DNA from: Adineta vaga
Taxonomy: Eukaryota; Rotifera
Length of the DNA: 64,000 nucleotides
Direction of reading: 5' to 3'
Assembly: GCA_021613535.1 (NCBI GenBank)
Contig: CP075494.1
Coordinates: forward strand, 6,076,001 to 6,140,000
Shown here piece by piece: positions 10,848-22,471 of this stretch. The first letter of the stretch is position 1. Every line of letters starts with the position of its first letter. The translations under genes were made by a program, and so were the position numbers. Below the pieces are notes generated by a model. The model was given only the letters and a program-made list of their open reading frames with translations, had not been told where the DNA came from and did not search any database.

Positions 10848-11686
10848 GATCTTCGAAAAAAGAACGAAAAATGATTGTTTTTGTTTCGAGTGATTTGCTT
10901 CAATGAAAGAACGAAAATGAAACCAATCGAAAAATGTATCGAACATAGAGGGCACTGTCTATATATATATATATATCAAACTGATTGGAGATATGTACAG
11001 AAAGAAAGAAAGAGAGACCTATGTTCTATGATTTTAGAAATCACTTTTTTAGAGACGATAACAATGCACAGAAAATTTAAATAATAGTTAGAAGAGTTTT
11101 TACTTCTCTTCTATTTGACGTTTTATGAAGAGACTAAAAAGCTTAATGCATATCTTTGTATATCTTGCAACGTGATAATAAGTTTTACCTACATGAACAG
11201 ACTGAACATGTCAATAGAGAGAAAAAAATAGTTTGACTATGAATAAATGTTGACACACCTGAGTAAATATTAAATGTTGTAATTGGCATAAAATTAGTTA
11301 ATCAATCTTTGTCATATTTATGTCATTGTTTGATAAAAAATAACTAGATATTTCAAACTTCCATTACGGATCTATTCATTCAAATCAAAACATATACTTA
11401 GAATCGAATATACATTCAGTGATCATATTTGTATATCCATACGCTTTGATTTTTTTTCAATGGATCAAAACATCTCACATGTGATTCAATTCATGACAGT
11501 CACGAGTGTATTTGAATATGTTAATCATTCAAAGTATTATATCAATCTGTCTCTTTTCAAAAACTGATTACTTTTAGTTTATTAATTATCTCTTCTTGTT
11601 TTCTTGTCTTCATGTTTGTATTTTTATCGATCGCACACACAAATACAAAACAAAAGAAAAACAAACAGCACATCTTTTGTCTTCTT
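10848..11686. other. Intergenic, no gene seen
   Basis: Promoter side of ATP6AP1 and 3' flank of RPL26. It holds a short (TA)n run near 10960. Open frames here are short and have no coding character. Confidence 0.5.
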
Positions 11687-12256
11687 TTAAGAAGATGTTT
11701 CCATCGGTGCAGTTGATGTTTGTTGAATGCTTTCTTCCGTATGTTTGCCTTTAGCAGCCAATTTTGATTTTGAACGACGATCCAAAATACGTTTACGATC
11801 ACGATCTAGTTTCAATTTGGTAATTTGAACCTAGATAGAAAGAAATGATTGATAAAATTCATTTCTTAAGAAAATTCCAATAATTTACCTTTGATGGATG
11901 AATACCAATATGAACGGTACTACCATTTGCTTTTTCACGTGTAATTCGTTCAATATGGACAACAAATTTCTTACGATAAACTTGAGTGATTTTACCGGAT
12001 GGTTGACCTTTGAAATGTCCACGTGTAATCTAAATGAAAATGAAAGAAGATTGCATTTGCTTTTGAAAGATAAATCAAAGATACATACTGCTACTTCATC
12101 ATCTTTTCGAATAGGTAAACTTCGAACATTGTAACGTCGTCGTAATTCTTTATTTAATGGTGCACTCATGAAACGACGACGAATATGTGATGGTGCGGTA
12201 AAATAACGCTTACGAGCTTTTCGTCGTGATGATGAAACAAATCGATTACGTTTCAT
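11687..12256 (-). CDS. RPL26: 60S ribosomal protein L26 (uL24)
   Basis: Three exons, complement of 11687-11830, 11889-12029, 12089-12256, give 150 residues (human 145). Conserved stretches: '[20 protein letters not shown]', '[14 protein letters not shown]', the KOW motif '[20 protein letters not shown]', '[18 protein letters not shown]' and '[11 protein letters not shown]'. It binds 23S-like rRNA near the exit tunnel. The tail after 'SKLAAKGKH' is divergent. It is divergent from NIM1K, with a 0.9 kb spacer. Confidence 0.96.
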
Positions 12257-13165
12257 TGTATATGTGCTGATCTTTCAAATAATAAATATATTTATCTTAA
12301 AAATGAAAAATACAAATTAATTTTTTTTTCTTTTGAAAATTATTTAACAAATAAAAATAGTATGTTTATAGTGCGAATGCGAAGAAAATAGAAACAACTG
12401 GTCAATCGTTTAATGATCAACCATTCGTAGTTGATTCTCGTCAAAATTATATTTTAATTTCTGAATTTGTATTGCTTATAAGAGAAATTTAGTGATTAAA
12501 AGTTAGTTTACAATGAATTTATCGACTTATTTTTCAAAACACATTCTAATGCATAAGTGTGTTAGATTGACATAGTTGCTAGGCAACAATGAAAGAAAAA
12601 ACCTCGTTAATGATAATGATATGGGAAGTGAACGAAGAGCGGAGAATTTAACACTATTCTTGTTTGTATAGAGTAAAAAATATAGTTTGCCGTTGGAAAT
12701 ATAACAGACGTCTTTCTTCTTTTTAAAATTCACAATGGAGACGAGCATTGTTGAGTAGAAATCTCACGTGTAGGTGGCCATGCATCGTTTTCTAGTGTCT
12801 TTCGTTGACGTCACGAAACATTAAGTACATATTTTACTTCTTTTTCTTTGACGTCTTTTCACTTTCGACGAATGCCAAACAAAAATTTTGTTTCTACATA
12901 GTCGGCATTTCTTTCGTATATAGTTTTTAACTAAACTTCATTTCTATTTTTCTTCGAGAAACGGTACGTATTTACAGTCTATGTTAAATAACATCTGGCG
13001 TCGCATAAATAATCTTTTCTAAGAAAATTATACTCATTTTTTCTTCTTCTCTTGACAGATGTAAGTAGAAAAAAAACTTGTCAAAATGTCATCCAAAAAT
13101 CTTCGAGGAGAATTTATTTATTAAATATCAAGTGTTCCATCATAGTTTTTTGAATTAATAGTAAA
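12257..13165. other. Divergent spacer RPL26 / NIM1K with NIM1K 5' UTR
   Basis: No protein exon is evident. A likely 5' UTR intron of NIM1K runs 12964-13058 (GTACGT to CTTGACAG). Right after it come two upstream ATGs: a start-stop ATGTAA at 13059 and a 12-codon uORF at 13086-13124. A CACTTTCGACG-type, GC-richer patch near 12780-12870 with two TGACGTC/GACGTC-like words may be promoter. Confidence 0.45.
13086..13124 (+). promoter_or_regulatory. Upstream ORF in the NIM1K leader
   Basis: ATG followed by 11 sense codons and TAA, 41 bp before the kinase ATG, preceded by an ATG-TAA start-stop element at 13059. If the leader is as inferred, both would reduce initiation at 13166. The transcript start is not known from sequence alone. 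Confidence 0.35.
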
Positions 13166-14695
13166 ATGAACGGTGATTTATCTCGAACCGGTGTTAATGT
13201 TACATTTGCGAAAGATGAAAAAAATTCTTTAACTTCATATGGAAAGCTTGTGTACGATGCACAAAATGATCCTCGATTTAAAGGAGAAGAAAAAGCTGGT
13301 CGACGTATTGGATTTTATCGTGTTATAAAAGATATTGGTTTAGGCAACTTTTCCAGAGTGAAACTTGCTTTGCATTTACTTGCCAAAGGTAAAAATAATT
13401 CATCACATTCGAAACGAATGTCTATTTCGATTAAAATCTTTTGTATTCTTGTAGAAAAAGTGGCAATTAAGATACTTGATAAAACCAAATTAGATGCCAG
13501 TACTCAACGTTTACTTACACGTGAGATAACATCGACTGACAAGCTACATCATCCAAATATAATCCGTCTTTATGAAGTTATTGAAACTCCAAAAGAAATA
13601 TATATTGTTACTGAATATGCAGCTAATGGTGATCTTTATACACATATAACTGATAAAGGAAAAATGTCCGAGAATGAAGCTAAAGTTATTTTTGCTCAAA
13701 TAATTGCTGCTGTCGAACATATGGTAAGAAAATTCTTGACTTCAATAGATGAAATAATCATTATTCGTTTCGTTTCTTTTAGCATAGTAAAGGTATTGTT
13801 CATCGTGATATAAAAAGTGAAAATGTTTTCTTTGCTAAAGAACATTTGATAAAACTCGGTGATCTTGGTTTTAGTACTTATACGGAAAAGACTCAAATGC
13901 TAACTACATTTTGTGGCAGTCCACCTTATGCAGCACCCGAACTATATCGAGACGAAAGTTATTTAGGAATGTATGTTGATATTTGGGCCTTAGGTGTTAC
14001 ACTTTATTTTATGGTTACAGCTTTAATGCCATTTCGAGGAGAAAATCTTACGAAATTAAAAAATTCAATTATCGATGGTAATTATTCTATTCCAGCATAT
14101 GTTTCAAAACCGTGTCAAGATCTCATTCGTAAGTATTTTGGGGAAAAAAATAGCACTCCGAAGAATTGAATCTTTCAATTTAGATGGACTTCTTTGCTAT
14201 GAAAAACTTGAACGTTGGTCAATGGAACAAATTCGTTCATGTGCATGGTTGACTAAACAAAATTTTCCCAAAGAATACGAACCATTTGAATTAAATTTAA
14301 GTTATGATTGGATTGCATTAAGTAAAACTAAAACACTTTCAGCAATTTCACCTCGAACATCATTTGAATACGAAGTACATTTACGATTAGAAGAATTAGG
14401 TATCACATCTGATATAGTGAAGTCAAGAAAAAATCCTGATTCTGATGAGAAATATCTTTCTACTCGTGATAATATCAATGGTACTTATAGAATTATCTTA
14501 CATCGATTACAAAAACAATCAACTCCGTTAGAACGTGATGATTTGTATGGTGATGGAACATTTGATGACTCAACTATCCCAAGAGGTCGATCAATGTCTG
14601 TAAATATCGAAAATAGAGAACGAAAGACTAAACAAAATTTGAATAACTCATTTCATGCTCACCCACAAAGAGCAAAAGTATGTATTATTTTATGA
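13166..14695 (+). CDS. NIM1K: AMPK-related protein kinase NIM1
   Basis: Four exons (13166-13388, 13455-13723, 13783-14128, 14184-14695) give 449 residues (human NIM1K 436). N-terminal extension, then 'RRIGFYRVIKDIGLGNFSRV' (Gly loop), 'EKVAIKILDKTKLD' (catalytic Lys), 'HHPNIIRLYEVIET', HRDIKSEN, metal motif DLG rather than DFG ('LGDLGFST'), T-loop 'LTTFCGSPPYAAPEL' and 'VDIWALGVTLYFMVTALMPF'. After the kinase come 'LEELGIT' and 'YRIILHR', and the C-terminus KVCIIL parallels human KFCSIL, which fixes both family and stop. Predicted LKB1-family target (activation Thr in LTTFCGSPP is present). The DFG-to-DLG change is visible; DLG is tolerated in some active kinases. Confidence 0.93.
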
Positions 14696-15035
14696 ATTTA
14701 TCATTTTTCTTATTTGTATGAAAGTCTTTCATTTGAATGAAATAGATAAATGACCAAAATTGATTACATACGATTTCTTTATTAGATAATATCCAATTTC
14801 TAGATGATGTTAATAAAATCATTTCAGTTGATTTAACCGCTAATTGTCGATAAAGAAGTTTATACATAGGATACAATCAATACACACACACACGTACATA
14901 TGTTTGACTAGAGTGATATAGATAGGAAAAAGGAAACAAGAGAACGGTTTCATTAAGTTTTCATACAATATCGAGAAAAAAAACAAAGACATATTTTACA
15001 TAATCTAATCGTAGGTTTCGTTTGTGTTTTTTATG
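14696..15035. other. Convergent 3' flanks
   Basis: Gap between the NIM1K stop and the stop of the minus-strand LDLa protein; contains a short (AC)n near 14882. No gene seen. Confidence 0.5.
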
Positions 15036-16973
15036 TTAATAATTTTGCATATGCATTATTTCATATTCTTTATTTTCTGAACGTGATGAACCAACTGTAC
15101 AGCAAATACAACATGATAATAATAAACCAATAAATGTCGCTAATGCTGCACCACATGCTAACCAAAAGCTTAAACCGAAAAATTCGATCGATTGTAATGA
15201 AGGATTTCTTTGATAGATCATAATATTGAATGGTCCATTATTTTCATAATCAACTAAGTTTTGTTTCTTCCAAAACCACATACCAACGAAAGCTTTCAAT
15301 GCTAAACAAATTGATATCCATGCTAATAATATCCAGAAACCATAGAAAAAAAATGGAGCACTGATACATTTTCGACGACAACAAGCAAAGAAGAATAATG
15401 ATATAATTGCAAAGAAGAGAAAGATTAAACCAATTACAACACCATAAAAAGTAATTAATTGAAGATAATACATAAGATTAAGATATGAAAGACGTTGACT
15501 TGGATTCGGATACGAATCTAATGAAGATGAATCCATTGTTGGTGGAGAATAATTGAATGGATTGAAACGTTTTTCATGACATAGATAATTCAAACGAAAC
15601 ATATCTCCTTGTGCATTCGTTGTACTCGAGTAATCAGTACAATTTAATTCATCACGTAAATCGGAACAATGAACAATACCATCACAACGGTATTTCGGCA
15701 AGAAACCTATTTCAAACAAAACAGAAACAATTTCATTCGTTGTCGAAGTTTATTATCTTATTTCGTAATCACTTTACAACTGATTGAGATGAAAGATTGA
15801 CCTTTAAATGCATGAAATATTCTTTGTCTATAAATGATACATATCCGAATATGATATCTGTCGACTATTTTAAAGGGCATTATAGTCGATGTAATACTAC
15901 TATTAATAACGATTGCTTGCTTTTCTAATAGTTTAGTTAGACTAGTCTATTTGACAGAATGTTTATTATTAAATCTGGTTAATGTATCTCATTAATTTTC
16001 GATTCTGTTTAGCAACAATAAAAACAGAGGAAATGCCAATGTTTAAACTCAATTATGTAAAACTTTCGTGCTTACATTTTTTATCACAGAGAAATACAGT
16101 GAGATCTCCGTTACATTGTTGACAATTTTCTTCATCGGAATTATCTTCACAATCAACAATTCCATCGCATCTAAAGTTCAGAAAAAGAAACAATCATTTT
16201 TTTTCTTCAAATTTAACAATTAGCATACCGATAGGAATTTTCTCGTCGTGCACATTTATTTTCTCGAGGACAATAAACATGTCTATTTGATGCACATTTT
16301 TCTTCATTACAATATTGTTCATCAGAATCATCATTACAATTCGAAACACCATCTAAGAAATGAAACTAAAGAAATATTCTTTGTTAAAAATTTACATACC
16401 ACATGTTTGTTCCTGTTGTCGATAACAAGTTTTTCCATCAGAACATTTCGTATAACCCGTTCGACAAGCAGCATTTTGTACAGTCCTCTCGCATGACGAT
16501 TCATCACTTTTATCTTCACAATCGATTATGCCATCACATTGTTGTCCTACATTAAAACAACGTGTTAATGGACGTGATATTGCTACACCTTTTCGACATG
16601 GAAGTTGATTATTCGAACAAGTTTCATTTGCTAATTTTAATTGCTCTTCACGAGAAACGCCTTCACGAAAATCATACGAATTGGAAACGAGTACCATCGT
16701 TTTTTCATATTTCGTACATTCAGTTAATAGATCACGTGAAATTATTCGAGGAATTAACGTTGAATAGACACGAGCATCGTTCGTAGCATTTAATGAATTT
16801 TCTTTCGGAATATACTAAAATTGACAAAGAGTAAGAAGGTAGTCGAGATGATGTTTTAATTTTACTTTGTTCAATGTAATCATCCACGAATGTGTACTAA
16901 ATGCAACTCCAAGTAAAACAATAGCAATTAATGCCGGAGTAACAAGAAGAAATAATCGTGTACAATTATTCAT
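15036..16973 (-). CDS. Four-TM protein with LDL-receptor class A repeats
   Basis: Read from the ATG at 16973 ([22 protein letters not shown]) to the TAA at 15036. N-terminal TM segment followed by 'FSTHSWMI', as in claudin/clarin-type tetraspan proteins. A large extracellular loop holds about four LDLa modules, each with the calcium-binding acidic end: '[16 protein letters not shown]', '[10 protein letters not shown]', '[16 protein letters not shown]', '[16 protein letters not shown]'. Then three more TM segments ('[21 protein letters not shown]', '[14 protein letters not shown]', '[19 protein letters not shown]') and a short cytosolic tail. One intron (15707-16075, 369 bp) is far longer than its neighbours. 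I infer a claudin-fold membrane protein with an LDLa-decorated loop; ligand and role unknown. Confidence 0.8.
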
Positions 16974-17650
16974 TTGAAATCTAAAATAGATAAGTGAATT
17001 GTTTACGAATTCGTTTCGTTACTTTTGAAAGAAAAGAACGTGTTCGAATTGCCGGCATGTAATATACATTATGAACTGATTTTCTTTAACAGAAGACGAG
17101 CAAGCAGAGAATATATTTATTTTCACTGTACTTGTATACATGACTAAATCATCGAAGAAAATACGACTGATATGAATCAAATATTTGACCTGATTCGAAC
17201 GATGATTCTTTTATCATATAGTATCGACTGAAACAATTCTTTTATCTTCTCATTAGTTTTTCTAATCAGTCTCTAAAGAAGAAGAAACATATAGGCGTAC
17301 TACATTCTCTCATCTAGCAAATAATATTTCTGAAGAGAAAAAAAAAGATCGAGACTTCAATACTTCGTCTTTCTATCTCTCATTTCTCTAGAGAATCAAA
17401 TGATATAATATATGCATGTCATAGTCACTCTCATCTTTCTTCTTTTTTTTCGTTCTAATTTAGTTAAATAAACCTCTCATTGTAGACTAGATCACCGCAG
17501 GCGATGAAGTCTGTTTGATAATAACATTGATTCGACAGATCTAGATGTTATTTGCTTCTATGTTGGACAAATACAAATAACTTACATCAATCACAATATA
17601 TGTATCTAGAAGTACAGTGTCAATTCATTAACAAAGGAAACTCTTTTTTT

Positions 17651-17678
17651 ACTTCTTCTTCTTCTTCTTCTTCTTCTA
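17651..17678. repeat. (CTT)n microsatellite
   Basis: About nine uninterrupted CTT units. Confidence 0.9.
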
Positions 17679-17755
17679 TGATCATCTACTAGTAATCAGA
17701 TGTGTTAGAACGAGTACAAATAGTATTTTATCTCCCTTTGCTTTATTAGAGAGGG

Positions 17756-17758
<3 letters not shown>

Positions 17759-17787
<29 letters not shown>
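17759..17787. repeat. (GT)n microsatellite
   Basis: Fourteen uninterrupted GT units followed by a purine-rich GA/GGGA tract. Confidence 0.9.
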
Positions 17788-17791
<4 letters not shown>

Positions 17792-19000
17792 GCTAGATGA
17801 ACAAGAAGAGAAGAAATAAGGATAATTCCATCACACATCATATTGATGACCTCGATTTGAACTTGTAAGAGACGGGGGAGAAATGAAAGGGAGGGAGAGA
17901 GAGTGAGAGAAGCGAAAGATTGATGTCTGATGTGCTGTATTTGATTAGACATACATCGACCAAATAAAGACTTCTGTTCATCATTGTACACAATAGATGA
18001 ACAAACGAGAACATAATGAATCAATAGAAAAACGAATTTTCAACATCAATATTTTTCTGATCATAGATGATGATTGTCAGATTATCATTTAATAGTAGTC
18101 TATCGTTAATTATGATTGATGAAATAATAAAATTGTATTTCAAACCATATGCTAAATTGTTGTATATAGATGTTCAAAATATAACATTGGTTCACTTCTT
18201 CAATTAGTAATAATTCGATAAAAGGAAAATCTGCAAATGGATTTACAAAATTTCCGTTCCTATTCGAACTTTTCACATTTCATTGCCTAATTCATCAATA
18301 ATATTTGACATTATTTCATACAGATGTCAATTTATCTAATCACTCGATTAGGAAACAACGTTATGTCATTGAACAAAATGATAATATTTTCATATAGGAA
18401 GAGAAAGCCATCATTTTTAATGAGAGGATCTTGAAATAATTTTATTGTTGTTTTTTTGTTTTCGATGGCACAAATTCGGTTCTTTTTGTTTTATATCTCA
18501 TTCTGTGTCAAACACTCTTCTCTTATATCGAACATAAAAAAAACAACCAAACAACAACGTACATATACAATAAAGTAGCAAGAAACTAATACAGAGAGAG
18601 AGAGAGAAAGAGAGGCTATCAAGAAAATGTTTCGTGTCTTAGACATAAAAAAGAAAAAAAGGAAATTTTTTGTTTGTTTGGCAAAGGATGAGATCGTAAA
18701 AAACAATTACAACATAAATCAATTCTCAAAAACTACGCAAAATGTCGAAATATCAGCCATAAAACAAAGCATGAAAAAGAAGAAGAAGAAGAAAACATCA
18801 ACACAAGACAACGGAGAAAAATGAAATAATAAAAACAAAAAAAATTCTTGTTTGTTTTGATGCTTCGACGGTGCAAAATGGTATTTTGGACACCGGAACA
18901 ATGAGAAACATACACAGAAAAAGAAAAGAACTGTACAACATCGACTATAGGATATTTAAATTTTGCTTCTTGTTTTCGTTTGGTTTTTGTGAAATTCGTT

Positions 19001-20600
19001 TTAAGATTTGACATTAGCAGAAGCAGTGCCATTATTTTCTTGTTGTTTTTCACCAGCATTCTCTCCACTCATTTGATATTCAGCGACATAAAGTGATGGA
19101 TCAATTTGTTTAGGAATTGGTTGAATTTCAGTACCTAATTCTTGTTCAATTTTATGTAATGAGAAACGATCTTCATATGTAATTAAACTAATAGCAATAC
19201 CGTAATGACCAAAACGACCTGAACGGCCAATACGATGTCTAATGAAAGAAGGAAAAAAAATCGAAAAACTCGATTTAGAAATTATTTTAAAATTCAACAT
19301 ACAGATATGTTTCACTCAATTTTGGAAAATCGAAATTAATTACAACATTCACAGCTTGTATATCAATACCACGTGTAAACAAATCCGAACAAACAAGATT
19401 ACGACAAAGACCAGTACGGAAATCATGAAAGACACGATTACGATGATCTTGTCGCATCTTTGAATGAATATAATAACAAGAATAACCAAGATCAGTTATT
19501 TTTTTTGCTAAAAGTTCGACACGTTGTGTTGAATTACAGAAAATAATCGATTGATTGATTTGTAACTAGAAAATAAAGAAAGAAACATTCGTTTATAAAA
19601 GATATAAGTATTCATCTCAATTCCAATTACTTTTGAGAACAATGTATTTAAACAATGGACCTTTTGACGTTCTTGAACGAATGCATAGTATTGTGTAATA
19701 CCTTTAAGTGTAAGTTCTTCCATTAAATTGATTTCATATGGATTACGCATATGTTTTTTAATAAAATCATCGACCGTCAATGGAAATGTTGCTGAATATA
19801 ACATAATTTGTCGATCTTGTGGTAAATGATAAATTAAATCGTCCAATAAATGATTAAAATCTTGTGAAAGTAATTTATCAGCTTCATCCAAAACAATGAC
19901 ACGACATGAATCGAGTTTAGCTAAATCTTTATTGACTAAATCTAATAGGCGACCAGGTGTTGCAATAATAATATGAACAACTTCTTGCAAACGTGAGATA
20001 TCTTCACGTAATGATGTACCACCAGTTGTTACCATAACACGTAAATGAAGATGTTTGGAAACTTCCATACAGATCGCACTTGTTTGTAAAGCTAATTCAC
20101 GTGTTGGCACGAGAATAACTGCTTGAATTACATTTTTCTCCGGATCAATACGTTCAATAACAGGAATGGTATAGGCACCTGTTTTGCCTGTACCATTTTT
20201 TGCACGAGCAAGAACATCACGACCGGTTAGGGCAATAGGGATTGAATGTTCTTGGATAGGAGATGGTTTTTCCCAACCTTTTTCATAGATACCTACAAAG
20301 AAAAGTTTATAGGAATTCAGATAATGTTAAGATTTCGTCTTGTAGATATTTACCCATTAATAATTCACGTTTGAGACAATAATCTTCGAAATCATGACCA
20401 CTTGTATTAGTTACATCAGATGTTCTGGCCCGATTATCTTTTTCTGGAATGTTCAATTTTGATTTCCAATCCGGATCATCTTTATTAATAGTTGTTGTCG
20501 TATTTCCATTATTTATTTTTGTTTTATCATTACCAGTGTTATTGGGTGATGACAATGGTAAAGATGGTGATGCTTTACCTCCAGTTGTTGAATCAATCAT
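19001..20600 (-). CDS. DDX6: DDX6/Me31B/Dhh1 DEAD-box helicase, copy A
   Basis: Four exons, complement of 19001-19238, 19303-19565, 19631-20292, 20354-20600, give 469 residues. Motifs: Q motif region '[17 protein letters not shown]', I '[13 protein letters not shown]', Ia 'VPTRELALQ', Ib 'TPGRLLDL', II DEAD in 'VLDEADKLL', III 'SAT', IV '[17 protein letters not shown]', V '[19 protein letters not shown]', VI '[10 protein letters not shown]'. '[19 protein letters not shown]' is diagnostic of the DDX6 subfamily. It represses translation and promotes decapping in P-bodies. N-terminus is a Ser/Thr/Asn-rich low-complexity tail that differs from copy B; C-terminus ends '[11 protein letters not shown]'. 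Tandem with copy B, same strand, introns at identical places, so a local duplication. Confidence 0.95.
19353..19572. repeat. Gene-conversion patch, partner A
   Basis: Aligns at a constant offset of 1911 bp with 21264-21483. By eye about five mismatches in 220 bp, with silent positions matching, whereas neighbouring exons differ at many third positions. Identity stops about 7 bp into the intron. Confidence 0.7.
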
Positions 20601-20947
20601 AATTAAGTAATAAAAACAAAATGTTTATATGTACAAATATATCAATAAATGCTTAATTTAATTGAAGATCTAAAGTAGAAGAAAACGTTTTTGCTTATTT
20701 TCATACGGGTTTTTTTTCTCTATAAAATCAAAGAAAAACGTTTGTCATGCAAGAACAATCGCGATCAAAAAAAGAAAGAGGAGAAAAAGAAAAGAAAAAG
20801 TAATAATGAAAAGAAAATGTAGAATAAAATTGTGCACACACATCATAGATCTGATCTTCGAATATCATTGAAGTTTCCTTTTGACTAGTAAAACACACAT
20901 ACAAAGCGACGAAAGAAGAAAAAAGAAAGAAAACATCTGACTGTTCA
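20601..20947. other. Spacer between the DDX6 copies
   Basis: Holds the copy A promoter and the copy B 3' UTR in only 347 bp. Purine-rich near 20765-20815. No gene seen. Confidence 0.5.
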
Positions 20948-22471
20948 TTATTGTTGGTGTTCATCGGATGATTGCTCAATTGATGGTACTTTAGCAACAT
21001 AAAGATTTTCATCAATATGACGTGGAATAGGAAGAATTTCAGTGCCCAATTCTTGTTCAATTTTGTGCACAGCAAATCGATCTTCATGGGTAATTAAACT
21101 AATAGAAATACCGAGATGACCGAAACGGCCTGAACGACCAATACGATGACTAGTAGAAAGAAAAAAAAGAAAAGATTTATTTCGATTGAGTTTACGTTTG
21201 AAAATTCTCTTACAGATAAGTTTCACTGAAACGAGGAAAATCAAAATTGATTACAACATTGACGGCTTGTATATCAATACCACGTGTAAACAAATCCGAA
21301 CAAACAAGATTACGACAAAGACCAGTACGGAAATCATGAAAGACACGATTACGATGTTCTTGTCGCATCTTTGAGTGGATATAATAACAATTATAACCAA
21401 GATCAGTTATTTTTTTTGCTAAAAGTTCGACACGTTGTGTTGAATTACAGAAAATAATCGATTGATTGATTTGTAACTAGAAATCAAAATAGAAAGAAAA
21501 TGAATAATTAAAAAATCAAGATGATAATTTACTTTGGAAAAGAGTGTATTTAAACAATGGATCTTTTGACGTTCTTGTACGAATGCATAGTATTGTGTAA
21601 TACCTTTGAGTGTTAATTCATCCATAAGATTGATTTCATAAGCTTGTTTCATATGTTTACGAATGAAGTCATCGACCGTTAATGGAAAGGTTGCTGAAAA
21701 AAGCATGACTTGTCGATCCGATGGCATAGCATATAAAAGTTCATCAAGTAAATGATTGAAATCTTGTGAAAGTAATTTATCAGCTTCATCCAAAACAATG
21801 ACACGGCATGCATCAACTTTAGCTAAATTTTTATTTACTAAATCTAACAAACGACCAGGTGTTGCAATAACAATGTGGACAACTTCTTGCAAACGTGAAA
21901 TATCTTCACGTAATGATGTACCACCAGTTGTTACCATAACACGTAATTGAATGTGTTTAGAAAGTTCCATGCAAATAGCACTTGTTTGTAAAGCTAATTC
22001 ACGTGTTGGCACGAGAATAACTGCTTGAATTGCATTTTTGCTTGGATCAATACGTTCAATGATTGGAATTGTGTAAGCACCAGTTTTACCAGTACCATTT
22101 TTTGCACGAGCAAGAACATCACGTCCAGTTAAAGCAATAGGAATCGATTGTTCCTGAACTGGTGATGGTTTTTCCCAACCTTTTTCATAGATACCTACAA
22201 CGAAAAGTACATATTTAAGAAAAAAGATTAAGAAAATTGTCGCTAGATGTTTACCCATTAATAATTCACGTTTGAGACAATAATCTTCAAAATTATGTCC
22301 TTTAGTAGCGGTCACATCGGCTGTTTTTGGTCGATTATCTTTAGGTGGTAATTTCAATTTTTCTTTCCAATTTGGATCATCAAGAAGTGCTTTGGTATTA
22401 GCTGTACTAGCATTTGTATCAATAATTGCTGTTGATGTCGTTGTTACAGTAAATTCTTCACTGTTGGTCAT
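20948..22471 (-). CDS. DDX6: DDX6/Me31B/Dhh1 DEAD-box helicase, copy B
   Basis: Four exons, complement of 20948-21149, 21214-21476, 21533-22194, 22255-22471, give 447 residues. All helicase motifs of copy A are intact ([22 protein letters not shown]), so both copies look active. Exons 2 and 3 have exactly the same lengths as in copy A (662 and 263 bp). Differences concentrate in the N-terminal tail ('[20 protein letters not shown]') and the C-terminus ('[13 protein letters not shown]'). Such tails in DDX6 orthologues influence condensate behaviour and partners, so the copies may differ in regulation. Exon 3 is almost identical to copy A even at silent sites (see findings). Confidence 0.95.
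21264..21483. repeat. Gene-conversion patch, partner B
   Basis: Partner of 19353-19572; covers most of exon 3 (helicase motifs IV and V) of copy B. Confidence 0.7.

Larger units (their letters stand above)
16974..19000. other. 2 kb gene-poor spacer rich in simple repeats
   Basis: No convincing exon on either strand. It holds several microsatellites: (CTT)n at 17651-17678, (GT)n at 17759-17787, purine-rich GGGAGAGA runs 17875-17915, (GA)n at 18593-18617. Apparent ORFs here come from the repeats. The right end probably carries the 3' UTR of the first DDX6 copy. Confidence 0.55.

Noticed and set aside
11557-11802. Minus-strand frame ahead of RPL26 exon 3
   Set aside because: It overlaps the last RPL26 exon in another frame; no independent support.
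17746-18024. Open frame over the (GT)n tract on the minus strand
   Set aside because: Its residues come from the repeat ('THTHTHTHT'); no splice sites or domain.
18491-19068. Several overlapping Phe/Ser-rich minus-strand frames
   Set aside because: They arise from A/T-rich and GA-rich DNA downstream of DDX6 copy A and look like UTR.
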